In this document: positions 54,800-63,325 of the stretch, piece by piece
Layout: each line of letters begins with the position of its first letter
Position numbering within the stretch: the first letter of the stretch is position 1
Origin: Stutzerimonas stutzeri
GTDB lineage: Bacteria > Pseudomonadota > Gammaproteobacteria > Pseudomonadales > Pseudomonadaceae
Direction: 5' to 3'
DNA: 64,000 bases
Assembly: GCF_015291885.1 (NCBI RefSeq)
Contig: NZ_CP036186.1
Span: 1,866,001 to 1,930,000 of the forward strand
The notes under the pieces: model-generated
The model's database searches: none
The model's input: only the letters and a program-made list of their open reading frames with translations
What the model was told of the DNA's origin: nothing
Made by a program: the position numbers and the translations under genes

Positions 54800-55630
54800 A
54801 TGCAGCATCCCGCCGAACAGTCCCCGCTGGGTAAGTCCAGCGCCTACGTCGCCACCTACAGCCCACATCTGCTGTTCCCGATTCCGCGTGCACCCAAGTG
54901 GGCCGAACTCGGTCTCACTGCCGAGACGCTGCCCTATCAGGGCGTGGATCTGTGGAATTGCTACGAGCTGTCCTGGCTGCTGCCTTCCGGCAAGCCAGTG
55001 GTGGCGATCGGTGAATTCGAGATTCCCGCGGACTCGCCGAATATCATCGAATCTAAGTCGTTCAAGCTCTATCTCAATTCGCTGAACCAGTCGGTATTCG
55101 AGTCGCGCGAAGCGCTGGTCAAGGTGATGGTCGATGACCTGTCCGCGGCGGCGGGACAGCCGGTAGGCGTGCGCCTGCGCACGCTGGATGAGGTCGCAGC
55201 AGAAGGTGTCGCGCCGCTGCCAGGCCGCTGCATCGATGATCTCGATGTAGCCATCGAGCACTACGACCATCCCCAGTCGAGGCTGTTGGTCTGCGATGCT
55301 GGGCGTATGGTCGAGGAGACCCTGCATAGCCACCTGCTCAAATCCAATTGCCCGGTCACCGGCCAGCCGGACTGGGGCAGCGTGGTGGTCGAGTACCGCG
55401 GTGCGGCGCTGCAGGCGGAGAGTTTGCTCACATACCTGGTGAGCTTTCGTCAGCACGCTGACTTTCACGAACAATGCGTGGAACGCATTTTCCTGGATCT
55501 ACAGCACTTGCTGCAGCCGGAGAAGCTGACGGTCTATGCGCGTTACGTGCGCCGTGGCGGGTTGGACATCAATCCGTACCGCAGCACCGAGGCCATGGTC
55601 GTCGACAACCGTCGCCTGGTACGCCAGTAG
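54800..55630 (+). CDS. queF: NADPH-dependent 7-cyano-7-deazaguanine reductase
   Basis: The 276-residue protein is the long (two-domain) QueF. Seen are [16 protein letters not shown], the QueF motif [15 protein letters not shown], the catalytic cysteine in [15 protein letters not shown] (Cys184) and the C-terminal [15 protein letters not shown]. It reduces preQ0 to preQ1 in queuosine synthesis for tRNA modification. The gene starts just after the yadH terminator, so its promoter must overlap or lie within that short gap. Length and motifs are normal. Confidence 0.96.
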   Translation: MQHPAEQSPLGKSSAYVATYSPHLLFPIPRAPKWAELGLTAETLPYQGVDLWNCYELSWLLPSGKPVVAIGEFEIPADSPNIIESKSFKLYLNSLNQSVFESREALVKVMVDDLSAAAGQPVGVRLRTLDEVAAEGVAPLPGRCIDDLDVAIEHYDHPQSRLLVCDAGRMVEETLHSHLLKSNCPVTGQPDWGSVVVEYRGAALQAESLLTYLVSFRQHADFHEQCVERIFLDLQHLLQPEKLTVYARYVRRGGLDINPYRSTEAMVVDNRRLVRQ

Positions 55631-55636
55631 AAGGGG

Positions 55637-55663
55637 AGGCCGCATCGACGGGCGCCGCGGCCT
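55637..55663. terminator. Hairpin between convergent queF and DUF4404 genes
   Basis: AGGCCGC, 13 bases, GCGGCCT. A short perfect stem 7 bases past the queF stop; no T-tract. Weak evidence. Confidence 0.4.
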
Positions 55664-55678
55664 GATCGGTAATATGGC

Positions 55679-55945
55679 TCAGATGCCCATATTGGCAAGG
55701 GTCTGCATGATGTTGCGCAGTGTCATCGCCATACCCGGGTGGCTGACCTCGAAACGCTCGACGGCCAGATTCACGCCGTCCACCAGCGAGTCGTTGTAGT
55801 CGGTGGTGCCTTGTGTCGCCAGGCGAGCTTCGATGTCCTGGGCGATCGCGTGCAGTGAAGCCCGCTCCTCGTCGGTCAGCGGCGTGTCCTGGGCCAGTTG
55901 ATTACGCAGTTCTTCGAGCTGCGACTGCAGATCATGTTCCGGCAT
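55679..55945 (-). CDS. DUF4404 family protein
   Basis: The 88-residue protein matches DUF4404: LQSQLEELRNQLAQDTPLTD, EERASLHAIAQDIEARLA and the C-terminal AVERFEVSHPGMAMTLRNIM. It is small, acidic and helical, with no known activity. The family is common in Pseudomonas close to queF. It converges with queF. Confidence 0.9.
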   Translation of the reverse strand: MPEHDLQSQLEELRNQLAQDTPLTDEERASLHAIAQDIEARLATQGTTDYNDSLVDGVNLAVERFEVSHPGMAMTLRNIMQTLANMGI

Positions 55946-56174
55946 TTTGCTTCCCTCTCATGGGTTTACGGACGATGTTATATGAACGTTGATAGCTGAA
56001 GGTTAAACCAGCGGCCTGACCTTGTCTGTGCCTTTGCAGTGCGAAGATGTGGGGCATGGCCGGGTAGTTGATCGGCCGCATATCCGGGTAGCTGCCGAAA
56101 GCTAAATGATCAATCTATACTGCGGCGTCTGCGTCGGTGCGCCGCATGCATCAATACCCTAAGGAGAAAGAGCA

Positions 56175-56876
56175 ATGCCCAAGATCGCTACGGCCTGGAT
56201 CGCCGTGCTCAAGGCCGGTTTCGTCGCTGCTGTCGCCATGGTAGGCGCAGTGCCTGCGCTGGCGGCCGAAGAAGATCCGTGGGAAGGCGTGAACCGTGCG
56301 GTGTTTCGTTTTAACGACACCGTTGATACCTACACGCTCAAGCCGTTGGCCAAGGGTTACCAGAAGGTGACGCCGGAGTTTCTCGAAGACGGCATCGGTA
56401 ACGTGTTTAGCAACCTCGGTGACGTGATCGTGCTGGCCAATGACCTGTTACAGGGCAAGGTTCGCGACGCAGGCATCGACACCAGCCGTATCCTCTTCAA
56501 CACCACCTTTGGTGTGCTTGGCTTCTTTGATATTGCGACTCCGATGGGCCTGCACAAAAACGATGAAGATTTCGGGCAGACCTTGGGCGTTTGGGGACTG
56601 GGTAGCGGCCCTTACGTTGTGCTACCGCTGCTGGGGCCGAGCAGCGTACGTGATGCTTTTGGTCGGGTGCCGGATTCCTTCCTTCAGCCATACCCCCACA
56701 TGGATCATGTGCCGACGCGCAACGTGACGCGAGGCGTCGATCTGGTGGATACGCGCGCCGGGTTGCTTGCTGCCGAGAAGATGATTCGCGGTGACCGCTA
56801 TATCTTTGTGCGTAATGCCTATCTGCAGAATCGCGAGTTCCGCACTAGAGATGGAGAAGTCGAAGACGACTTCTGA
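56175..56876 (+). CDS. mlaA: MlaA (VacJ) outer-membrane lipid asymmetry protein
   Basis: The 233-residue protein carries the MlaA/VacJ domain: DPWEGVNRAVFRFNDTVDTY, FNTTFGVLGFFDIATPMGL, EDFGQTLGVWGLGSGPYVVL and LLGPSSVRDAFG. It removes mislocalised phospholipids from the outer leaflet with porin and the MlaFEDB pathway. Unlike E. coli MlaA, the signal peptide (VAMVGAVPALAAEEDPW) ends in an AxA-type site without a lipobox cysteine, so this version appears not to be lipidated. A good AAGGAG site precedes ATG 56175. A hairpin follows the stop. Confidence 0.94.
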   Translation: MPKIATAWIAVLKAGFVAAVAMVGAVPALAAEEDPWEGVNRAVFRFNDTVDTYTLKPLAKGYQKVTPEFLEDGIGNVFSNLGDVIVLANDLLQGKVRDAGIDTSRILFNTTFGVLGFFDIATPMGLHKNDEDFGQTLGVWGLGSGPYVVLPLLGPSSVRDAFGRVPDSFLQPYPHMDHVPTRNVTRGVDLVDTRAGLLAAEKMIRGDRYIFVRNAYLQNREFRTRDGEVEDDF

Positions 56877-56880
56877 ATCC

Positions 56881-56900
56881 TGGCCGCAGTGATGCGGCCA
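56881..56900. terminator. Hairpin between convergent mlaA and PilZ genes
   Basis: TGGCCGC-AGTGAT-GCGGCCA, a perfect 7-bp stem 4 bases past the mlaA stop. No T-tract on either strand. Confidence 0.5.
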
Positions 56901-56922
56901 TGTGCCCGAAAGGAGGGTAGGG

Positions 56923-57222
56923 TCAGGCCATCGAGAGAATGGCCAGGCCCAGGCTCTGCCGGCCATCGTCAAGTTGGCTGATGCGCACCACTTCAGTCTG
57001 TGCGTCGAGTCCTTTCAGCTCGCTGTGCTCTGAAGGGATCAGCACGCGCACCTTGTCGCCTATGCTTAGCGTGGCGCTGGCCAACACCTGCATGCCGGTG
57101 CTGGAGAGGTCGATGCAGGTCCCACTGAGCTTTGTATCGCCATGTTCCAGCGCTACGGTGGTTTCGATCTGCATGCGGATGAAATCGCGCTTTTCGCTGT
57201 AATCACGGTCTTTCTGGCTCAT
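56923..57222 (-). CDS. PilZ domain protein
   Basis: The 99-residue stand-alone PilZ domain has the c-di-GMP binding RxxxR in KRDFIRMQ (R12, R16) and the D-x-S-x-x-G element DLSSTGM, both intact, so ligand binding is expected. It sits between mlaA and rssB, the order known in Pseudomonas. With the HD-GYP gene at 48.1 kb, it is one of two visible c-di-GMP elements in the window. Effector target unknown. Confidence 0.92.
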   Translation of the reverse strand: MSQKDRDYSEKRDFIRMQIETTVALEHGDTKLSGTCIDLSSTGMQVLASATLSIGDKVRVLIPSEHSELKGLDAQTEVVRISQLDDGRQSLGLAILSMA

Positions 57223-57416
57223 GGTCCAAACCTTTTATATATGGGCTGCGGCTTTGTTATAGCTCCCCTCAATTCGACCTGTAAAGGTGCCAGCCGGTTG
57301 GCTTGAAACCCCGATCGTATGGGAGTACCGTCTGCGCCTTGAAACGAACCCATGCCCAGCGTCATGCGGGGCCAATGTTTTCGCCAATCATCCTGGCGAC
57401 ATCGCCTGGTAGGAAC

Positions 57417-58601
57417 ATGCATAAACCAAGCGCGACGCTGCTGATCATAGATGACGACGATGTGGTTCGGGCCAGTCTGGCCGCCTATCTGGATGACAGT
57501 GGCTTTCGTGTCCTGCAGGCTGCCAATGGCCCGCAGGGCATGGAAATCTTCGAGTCCGAGCAGCCTGACCTGGTTATTTGCGATCTGCGCATGCCGCAGA
57601 TGGACGGCCTTGAGCTGATTCGCCTGATCAGTGAGCGCCAGCTCGATCTGCCAGTGATCGTAGTGTCAGGTGCTGGTGTGATGAGCGATGCGGTGGAGGC
57701 TTTACGTCTGGGGGCTGCCGACTACTTGATCAAGCCTCTCGAAGATCTGGCGATGCTCGAGCACGCGGTTCACCGCGCGCTGGATCGTTCACGCCTGCGT
57801 TTGGAGAATCGCCGTTATCGCGAGCAGCTGGAGACGGCCAACCGTGATCTGCAGGCCAGTCTGCATCTGCTACAGGAAGATCAGGACGCCGGCCGCCAGG
57901 TGCAGATGAACATGCTGCCGGTGACGCCCTGGAGCGTCGATGACTTCGACTTCGCGCACCAGATCATCCCGTCGCTATATCTATCCGGTGACTTCGTCGA
58001 CTACTTTCGCGTGGATGATCGTCGTATCGGTTTCTATCTGGCCGACGTGTCCGGTCATGGCGCCTCTTCGGCGTTTGTCACCGTTCTGCTCAAATTCATG
58101 ACCACCCGCCTGCTGTACGAATCTCGTCGAGGTGGCACGCTGCGTGAATTCAAACCGTCGGAAGTGCTCGATCACATCAATCGCGGGCTGATCAATTGCA
58201 AATTGGGCAAGCACGTCACCATGTTGGGCGGCGTGATCGATCAGGAGCACGACGTGCTGCATTACAGCATTGGCGGCCACTTACCGATGCCGGTTCTCTA
58301 CACGGGTGACGGTGCTCGCTATCTGGAAGGGCGAGGGTTGCCGGTTGGGTTGTTCGTTGAGGCCACCTATCAGAATTTCGAGCTGAAGCTACCTGAGACC
58401 TTCAGCCTTACGTTGCTCTCCGATGGCATTCTGGACCTTTTGCCGGGCGAGACACTCAAAGAAAAAGAGTCCGCGTTGCCCGGTCTAGTCGCTGATGCCG
58501 GTGGCACGCTGGATGGATTGCGTCGAGTCCTCGGGTTGGCTGACCTGGCTGACATGCCCGACGATATCGCCTTGCTGGTGTTGAGCAGGAACCTTGCATG
58601 A
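57417..58601 (+). CDS. rssB: RssB-type response regulator with PP2C-like phosphatase domain
   Basis: The 394-residue protein has an N-terminal receiver (LLIIDDDDVVRASL, phosphoacceptor D56 in VICDLRMPQMDG, AADYLIKPLED), a coiled linker (LRLENRRYREQLETANRDLQ) and a C-terminal SpoIIE/PP2C-type domain (DVSGHGASSAFVTVLL, LYTGDGARYLEG). The Pseudomonas form keeps an active-looking phosphatase domain, which is degenerate in E. coli RssB. It overlaps rssC by 4 bases, making a partner-switch pair that controls stress responses or sigma-factor turnover. The ATG at 57417 is chosen after TAGGA; the longer frame is not homologous. Confidence 0.93.
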   Translation: MHKPSATLLIIDDDDVVRASLAAYLDDSGFRVLQAANGPQGMEIFESEQPDLVICDLRMPQMDGLELIRLISERQLDLPVIVVSGAGVMSDAVEALRLGAADYLIKPLEDLAMLEHAVHRALDRSRLRLENRRYREQLETANRDLQASLHLLQEDQDAGRQVQMNMLPVTPWSVDDFDFAHQIIPSLYLSGDFVDYFRVDDRRIGFYLADVSGHGASSAFVTVLLKFMTTRLLYESRRGGTLREFKPSEVLDHINRGLINCKLGKHVTMLGGVIDQEHDVLHYSIGGHLPMPVLYTGDGARYLEGRGLPVGLFVEATYQNFELKLPETFSLTLLSDGILDLLPGETLKEKESALPGLVADAGGTLDGLRRVLGLADLADMPDDIALLVLSRNLA

Positions 58602-59080
58602 GTACTGGTAGAATCCAGTTCGCCGAGATGGATGGCACCTTTGTTCTTAAGTTCATCGGTGAAATACGCCTGACCCTCTGTTCGGCGCTGGATGCGACGA
58701 TCGAAAAGATCTTCTCGTCGCTCAATTTTTCCTCGATCGTCATCGACCTGACCGAGAGTCGTAGCATCGACAGCACCACACTGGGCCTACTGGCGAAGCT
58801 GTCGATCCTGTCGCGGCAGAAGGTTGGCATGCTGCCCACGCTAGTCACGACCCACCCCGATATCACCCGGCTGCTGCAGTCGATGGGCTTCGATCAAGTG
58901 TTCAATATTGTCGACACCCCATTGCCTTGCCCGGAGTGTCTAGCGGATCTTCCCTCGCAGGATCAGTCCGAAGAGGTGGTGAAGGCCAAGGTGTTGGAGG
59001 CTCACCGGATACTGATGAGCCTTAACGACTCCAATCGCGAGGCCTTCCATGACCTCGTCACCGCTTTGGAGCGCTCCTGA
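58598..59080 (+). CDS. rssC: RssC-like STAS anti-anti-sigma protein
   Basis: The 160-residue protein has an N-terminal STAS domain: FVLKFIGEIRLTLCSALDAT, IVIDLTESRSIDSTTLGLLA with a phosphorylatable Ser59/Thr60, and TTHPDITRLLQSMGFDQVF. A C-terminal helical extension of about 45 residues contains CPEC. It is the natural substrate for the PP2C domain of the overlapping rssB. The ATGA overlap gives tight coupling. Which sigma factor or enzyme it controls is not visible. Confidence 0.9.
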   Translation: MSTGRIQFAEMDGTFVLKFIGEIRLTLCSALDATIEKIFSSLNFSSIVIDLTESRSIDSTTLGLLAKLSILSRQKVGMLPTLVTTHPDITRLLQSMGFDQVFNIVDTPLPCPECLADLPSQDQSEEVVKAKVLEAHRILMSLNDSNREAFHDLVTALERS

Positions 59081-59094
59081 TCGGACCGGTTTCT

Positions 59095-60021
59095 TCAGGC
59101 CAGCTTTGCCAGTAGCGCTTCGAGCTTTTCCTGATCCCGCGCGAACTGGCGGATGCCTTCGGCGAGCTTTTCGGTTGCCATCGCGTCTTCGTTCAGGCCC
59201 CAGCGGAAGCTCTTCTCATCCAGGCTGATACGCGCTTCGGACTCGCGACCGGGCTGCAGCTTGCGCTCCAATGTGCCGCTTGCTTCGGCCAGGTCACCGA
59301 GCAGTTCCGGGCTGATGGTGAGTCGATCACAACCGGCCAGCGCCTCGATCTGTCCGACATTGCGGAAGCTCGCGCCCATTACCACCGTCTTGTATCCGTG
59401 AGTCTTGTAGTAGTCGTAGATACGGCTGACCGACTGCACGCCCGGATCTTCCGCGCCCTGGTAGTCACGACCTTCGTGTTTTTTGTACCAGTCATAGATA
59501 CGGCCGACGAAGGGCGAGATCAGGAACACGCCTGCCTCGGCGCACGCCACGGCCTGGGTGAAGGAGAACAGCAGCGTGAGGTTGGTCTGGATGCCGGCCT
59601 TTTCGAGCTGCTCGGCTGCACGAATACCTTCCCAGGTAGCAGCGATCTTGATCAACACGCGCTCACGGCTGACCCCCGCCTGCTCGTAAAGACCGATCAG
59701 GCGTTCGCCGCGCTGGATCATGGCTTGGCTATCGAAAGACAGGCGGGCGTCGACCTCGGTGGAGATGCGCCCGGGAATAAGCTCCAGAATCTGCTTGCCC
59801 ACCGCTACAGCGAAGAGGTCGCATGCCAGGCCGATATCACCCTGGCAGTGCTTCATGGCGTTCGCCAGATCGTCGGCATAACGCGGCATGGCGGCTGCCT
59901 TGAGCAACAGCGACGGGTTGGTGGTGGCGTCTACCGGCTTCAGACGGGCGATGGCGTCGATATCACCGGTGTCAGCGACGACGGTCGTGAACTGCTTGAG
60001 TTGTTCCAGCTTGGAAGTCAT
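59095..60021 (-). CDS. tal: Transaldolase
   Basis: The 308-residue TalB-type enzyme shows [16 protein letters not shown], the Schiff-base lysine block [15 protein letters not shown] (Lys125), [32 protein letters not shown] and [20 protein letters not shown]. It moves dihydroxyacetone units in the pentose phosphate pathway. The stop lies 14 bases from the rssC stop (convergent). Length and residues are normal. Confidence 0.96.
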   Translation of the reverse strand: MTSKLEQLKQFTTVVADTGDIDAIARLKPVDATTNPSLLLKAAAMPRYADDLANAMKHCQGDIGLACDLFAVAVGKQILELIPGRISTEVDARLSFDSQAMIQRGERLIGLYEQAGVSRERVLIKIAATWEGIRAAEQLEKAGIQTNLTLLFSFTQAVACAEAGVFLISPFVGRIYDWYKKHEGRDYQGAEDPGVQSVSRIYDYYKTHGYKTVVMGASFRNVGQIEALAGCDRLTISPELLGDLAEASGTLERKLQPGRESEARISLDEKSFRWGLNEDAMATEKLAEGIRQFARDQEKLEALLAKLA

Positions 60022-60154
60022 TTACGAGGGGCTCCATCCTGTTAAGTGGCATGACCTTACCCGAGCCAGTCAGCCCGCTCAACGAGCGGATAGACCCGGA
60101 TTCGCCTGGCCTTTGATACAAATGCCAAGGCTGCGTTCCTTGTTTGCGGAGCGC

Positions 60155-61159
60155 TCAGCGCCCTTCGAGCAGCGCCGCGGCCTGATCGAGCAATGCAAGA
60201 GGCTCGCTCGTCTTGTGGATGTCCACCGACAGCAGCTGACGGAAACGTCGCGCCCCATGAAAGCCCTGGCCCAGGCCGAGTACGTGGCGGGTGATGTGAT
60301 GCATCGCGCCGCCTTCAGCCAGGTGCCGCTCGATGTAAGGCCGCATATTGCGTAGGGCTTGCGCCCGGCTGATTGCCGGCGCATCGCTATCGAATAGCTC
60401 CTGGTCGACGCGCGCTAGCAGGTAGGGGTTGTGGTACGCCTCGCGACCTAGCATGACGCCATCGAATGTTTGCAGGTGCTCGCGGCACTCGTCCAGCGTC
60501 TTGATACCGCCATTCAGAATGATCTCGAGGTCAGGGAAGTCTAGTTTCAGCTGCGCGGCGATGTCGTAACGCAGCGGCGGCACCTCGCGATTCTGCTTGG
60601 GCGACAGCCCCTCCAGAATTGCGATGCGTGCATGCACCGTGAAGCTGCGGCAGCCTGCATCACGGACCTGGCCGACGAAATCGCTTAACTCGGCATAGCT
60701 GTCCCGCCCGTTGATGCCGATACGATGCTTGACGGTGACCTCCACATCCACGGCATCGCGCATGGCTTTGACGCAATTGGCCACCAGTGCCGGATGCCCC
60801 ATGAGGCAGGCGCCGATCATGTTGTTCTGTACCCGATCGCTGGGGCATCCGACGTTGAGGTTCACCTCGTCATAGCCCGCGGCTTCAGCAAGCTTCGCGC
60901 AATCGGCAAGCTCTGCCGGCACGCTGCCGCCCAGCTGCAGGGCTAGCGGGTGCTCACTTTCGTGGTGCTGCAGAAAGCGTCGCGCATCGCCATGCAACAG
61001 GGCGCCAGTGGTGACCATTTCGGTATAGAGGAGGGCATGTCGCGACAGCTGGCGCAGGAAGTACCTACAGTGTCTATCAGTCCAGTCCATCATCGGTGCC
61101 ACGGAGAAGCGGCGGGACAGCGTAGGGCGCGTAGTTTTGGAATCAGGGACTTCTAGCAT
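60155..61159 (-). CDS. dusA: tRNA-dihydrouridine(20/20a) synthase
   Basis: The 334-residue flavoenzyme has SVAPMMDWTDRHCRYFLRQL, LQLGGSVPAELADCAKLAE, VNLNVGCPSDRVQNNMIGA with catalytic Cys105, and NGGIKTLDECREHLQ. It reduces U20 and U20a in tRNA D-loops with NADPH and FMN. The ATG at 61159 follows GGAAG. The 5' end of dusA is a known integration site for mobile elements; its codons here deviate from the usual conserved DNA sequence although the protein is unchanged. Confidence 0.95.
   Translation of the reverse strand: MLEVPDSKTTRPTLSRRFSVAPMMDWTDRHCRYFLRQLSRHALLYTEMVTTGALLHGDARRFLQHHESEHPLALQLGGSVPAELADCAKLAEAAGYDEVNLNVGCPSDRVQNNMIGACLMGHPALVANCVKAMRDAVDVEVTVKHRIGINGRDSYAELSDFVGQVRDAGCRSFTVHARIAILEGLSPKQNREVPPLRYDIAAQLKLDFPDLEIILNGGIKTLDECREHLQTFDGVMLGREAYHNPYLLARVDQELFDSDAPAISRAQALRNMRPYIERHLAEGGAMHHITRHVLGLGQGFHGARRFRQLLSVDIHKTSEPLALLDQAAALLEGR
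61064..61103 (-). other. dusA 5' region that commonly serves as an attachment site
   Basis: The region encodes APMMDWTDRHC. Many islands and phages integrate at this conserved dusA segment. Bases for MMDWT are conventional, but the next codons (gatagacactgtaggtac) are unlike the usual CGGCACTGCCG. That would fit a 5' end replaced or reconstituted by an integrating element. No second att copy is visible in the window. Confidence 0.3.
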
Positions 61160-61534
61160 GGGACTTCCGGCGGTTCGTGTTACTGAGATACTCAGGAGGC
61201 ATTTGTGAGGCCGAACGTTGGGCTCTAGCACCGAGCGCCGGACATTTGGATTAGCTAGCCGCCTGGCCAGCCTGGGCTAATTCCAGCCTGCAATGGCACG
61301 CTGAACTGCATCTCCGGGTACGAATCAGCAAAATGGCCGCGAGTTTACACCGAGAGGCAACCTCTCGTGCAGCAAGGTCGTCGACCCTTGGCCGTCAGGT
61401 CGCATGTCCGCCTCCGGCGGTGGCGCACGATACGGTCGCAGACTGCCTCGGCATATGCGGCCGCTCGCGTGGGTGCGAAATCGATGCCCAAGGAACGTTG
61501 GTCCAATCGCTCTGGTAGTCATTGATGATGGTCT
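61160..61534. other. Intergenic region between dusA and the ParD-like gene, no gene seen
   Basis: About 375 bases containing the dusA promoter region and several GC-rich inverted sequences (for example gagaggcaacctctc at 61350-61364). I find no convincing coding sequence. Confidence 0.5.
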
Positions 61535-61559
61535 ATATGATTCATATACGTTTCGTATA
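61535..61559. promoter_or_regulatory. Overlapping palindromes before the ParD-like/map pair
   Basis: ATATGA-T-TCATAT (61535-61547) overlaps TATACG-TTT-CGTATA (61545-61559), directly upstream of the ParD-like start at 61570. AT-rich paired palindromes here are typical of toxin-antitoxin autoregulation, with the ribbon-helix-helix antitoxin as the likely binder. Confidence 0.65.
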
Positions 61560-61569
61560 GGAAAGTCGC

Positions 61570-61833
61570 ATGGGTATCGTCAAAATCTCTGACGCAATGC
61601 ACGACAATTTGCGTATTGCGGGTACTGCGTTGAGTCGTTCTATCAATGCTCAGGCGGAGCACTGGTTGCGTATCGGTATGCTCGCCGAGCTGTATCCGGA
61701 GTTGAACCACCACGACATCTGCAGACTGCTGATCCGAGCAGAGCAGTCAGGCGGTATCGATCTCCAGCAACTCTTCGCTCAAGCAGGCCTGCTCGGCGGC
61801 TCCGATATGCAGCCAGCGAGAGGTCGTGCATGA
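61570..61833 (+). CDS. ParD-like ribbon-helix-helix protein
   Basis: The 87-residue protein matches the ParD-like family: MGIVKISDAMHDNLRIAGTA, then LSRSINAQAEHWLRIGML, a likely ribbon-helix-helix DNA-binding region, and ELYPELNHHDICRLLIRAEQ. It overlaps the methionine aminopeptidase gene by 4 bases (ATGA). Family naming implies a toxin-antitoxin antitoxin, but the partner here is an enzyme rather than a known toxin. AGGAAAG precedes ATG 61570, and paired palindromes precede that. A role as autoregulator is inference. Confidence 0.85.
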   Translation: MGIVKISDAMHDNLRIAGTALSRSINAQAEHWLRIGMLAELYPELNHHDICRLLIRAEQSGGIDLQQLFAQAGLLGGSDMQPARGRA

Positions 61834-62624
61834 AAGTGAATGTGGTGATTAACAGTCCCGAGCAAGTCGCGATGTCCCGCGCCGCTGGCGCGCTTGCCGC
61901 AGAGGTACTGGCGATGGTCGCTCCGCATGTCAAAGCAGGCGTCTCGACTGATCAGCTCGATAAGCTCTGTCATGACTTCATCGTCGATGAGTTGAACGCT
62001 ATACCCGCCAATATCGGTTATCACGGATACCAGAAAACGCTGTGTACTTCCGTCAATCAGGTGGTCTGCCACGGGATTCCATCAGCGAAGGCGCTCGAGG
62101 AGGGCGATATCCTGAATATTGATGTGGCTGTCATCAAAGACGGTTGGTACGGCGATACCAGTCGGATGTACTTCGTGGGTGAGCCCAGTCCCAAAGCACG
62201 GCATCTGGTCGAGACAGCCTATGAGGCCATGTGGGCGGGCATCCGGGTCGTGCGCCCCGGCGCTACTCTGGGGGACGTCGGCCATGCGATCCAGAGGCTC
62301 GCCGAGGGCGAAGGGTTTAGCGTCGTGCGCGATTACTGCGGCCATGGCATTGGCAAGGTTTACCACGACAAGCCGGACGTCCTTCACTACGGACGGCCAG
62401 GGCAGGGTCTTGTGTTGCGCCCCGGCATGATTTTCACGATTGAGCCCATGCTTAACGCTGGCAAGTTCGGAGTGAAAACGCTGAGTGATGGCTGGACTGT
62501 GGTGACCAAGGATCAGTCCTTGTCGGCCCAGTGGGAGCACATGGTCGTGGTCACTGATGACGGATTCGAAGTGCTAACAGTCTGGCCCGAACTTCGTGAT
62601 GCGACGCGCAGCGTAGATTGTTAG
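61830..62624 (+). CDS. map: Type I methionine aminopeptidase (extra copy)
   Basis: The 264-residue enzyme has a complete set of metal ligands by alignment to E. coli MAP: D98, D109, H172, E205 and E236, plus substrate-side His81 in CHGIPSAK. Blocks seen include NIDVAVIKDGWYGDTSRMY, CGHGIGKVYHDKPDV and MIFTIEPMLNAGK. The housekeeping map gene normally lies beside rpsB, so this is probably a second copy. It is translationally coupled to a ParD-like gene, an arrangement I recall in several gammaproteobacteria. It may be stress- or island-linked; activity should be normal. Confidence 0.93.
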   Translation: MKVNVVINSPEQVAMSRAAGALAAEVLAMVAPHVKAGVSTDQLDKLCHDFIVDELNAIPANIGYHGYQKTLCTSVNQVVCHGIPSAKALEEGDILNIDVAVIKDGWYGDTSRMYFVGEPSPKARHLVETAYEAMWAGIRVVRPGATLGDVGHAIQRLAEGEGFSVVRDYCGHGIGKVYHDKPDVLHYGRPGQGLVLRPGMIFTIEPMLNAGKFGVKTLSDGWTVVTKDQSLSAQWEHMVVVTDDGFEVLTVWPELRDATRSVDC

Positions 62625-62852
62625 AAGGCGCTTTTGCCTGATGCTCATGCGTGCAAGATGCTTTTGGGTCAAGGAATTCCAAGACCAGTCAGCCTCAGGT
62701 TGAGCAGGCTAATGTCTGCCCGTACCTTCGAGATCGCGCACGCTGATTGACCGAGATGACGGTACAGGCCGGCACGGATCGGCCGTCGCGCTAACGGCTT
62801 ACGATTTGCCGGCGAGCAGAAGCTCTGCTGAGCTAACTGACGCATACGGGCT

Positions 62853-63236
62853 TTAATTACGGCGTCTTGACGTGGCTCGCGGCCGCAGCTGGTCCAAAGC
62901 AGGAGAGTTCTGCCTTGCCCATTCGTAGACCATTTCAATCGGTTGGACCATCAACCTGCCAAGCGGCGAGAGCATATAGCTCACCTCTGGCGGCACCGAA
63001 TCAAGCTGGCGGCGTTCGATCAGTCCGCTTCTCTCCAGCTCCCTAAGGGTCTGGATCAACATCTTCTTGGATATCCCCGGCAGGCTTCGATGGAGAACCC
63101 CGCTACGGGCTGTCCCATCATGTCGAGCGTGGAGGGTGTGCAGGATCATGCTGGTCCATTTGGTCGAGAAAATCTCGAGCACTCGTCTCGGAGCGCAGTC
63201 CTCACGCCATTGTTCTTCATCGGAGCCTGGTTGCAT
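62853..63236 (-). CDS. HxlR family regulator
   Basis: The 127-residue winged-helix protein has EIFSTKWTSMILHTLH, RSGVLHRSLPGISKKMLIQT, LRELERSGLIERRQ and the wing VPPEVSYMLSPLGRLM, typical of HxlR regulators of electrophile and redox stress. It has one cysteine near the N-terminus (REDCAPRRV), as in many redox-sensing members. It is divergent from the NAD(P)-binding reductase gene at 63326, its likely target. Confidence 0.9.
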   Translation of the reverse strand: MQPGSDEEQWREDCAPRRVLEIFSTKWTSMILHTLHARHDGTARSGVLHRSLPGISKKMLIQTLRELERSGLIERRQLDSVPPEVSYMLSPLGRLMVQPIEMVYEWARQNSPALDQLRPRATSRRRN

Positions 63237-63325
63237 GGGAGGTGGTTACCATTTGGTGCCGACTTGGATCGACGTTTTTAAGTGAGTAGGGTGCGGACCC
63301 TGTTTCATTTTGTGGAGGTCTGAAC

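Noticed and set aside
62669..62938. Minus-strand frame overlapping the 3' end of the HxlR gene
   Set aside because: It overlaps HxlR in another frame, has no good ribosome site and its peptide matches nothing I know. The interval 62625-62852 is treated as non-coding.
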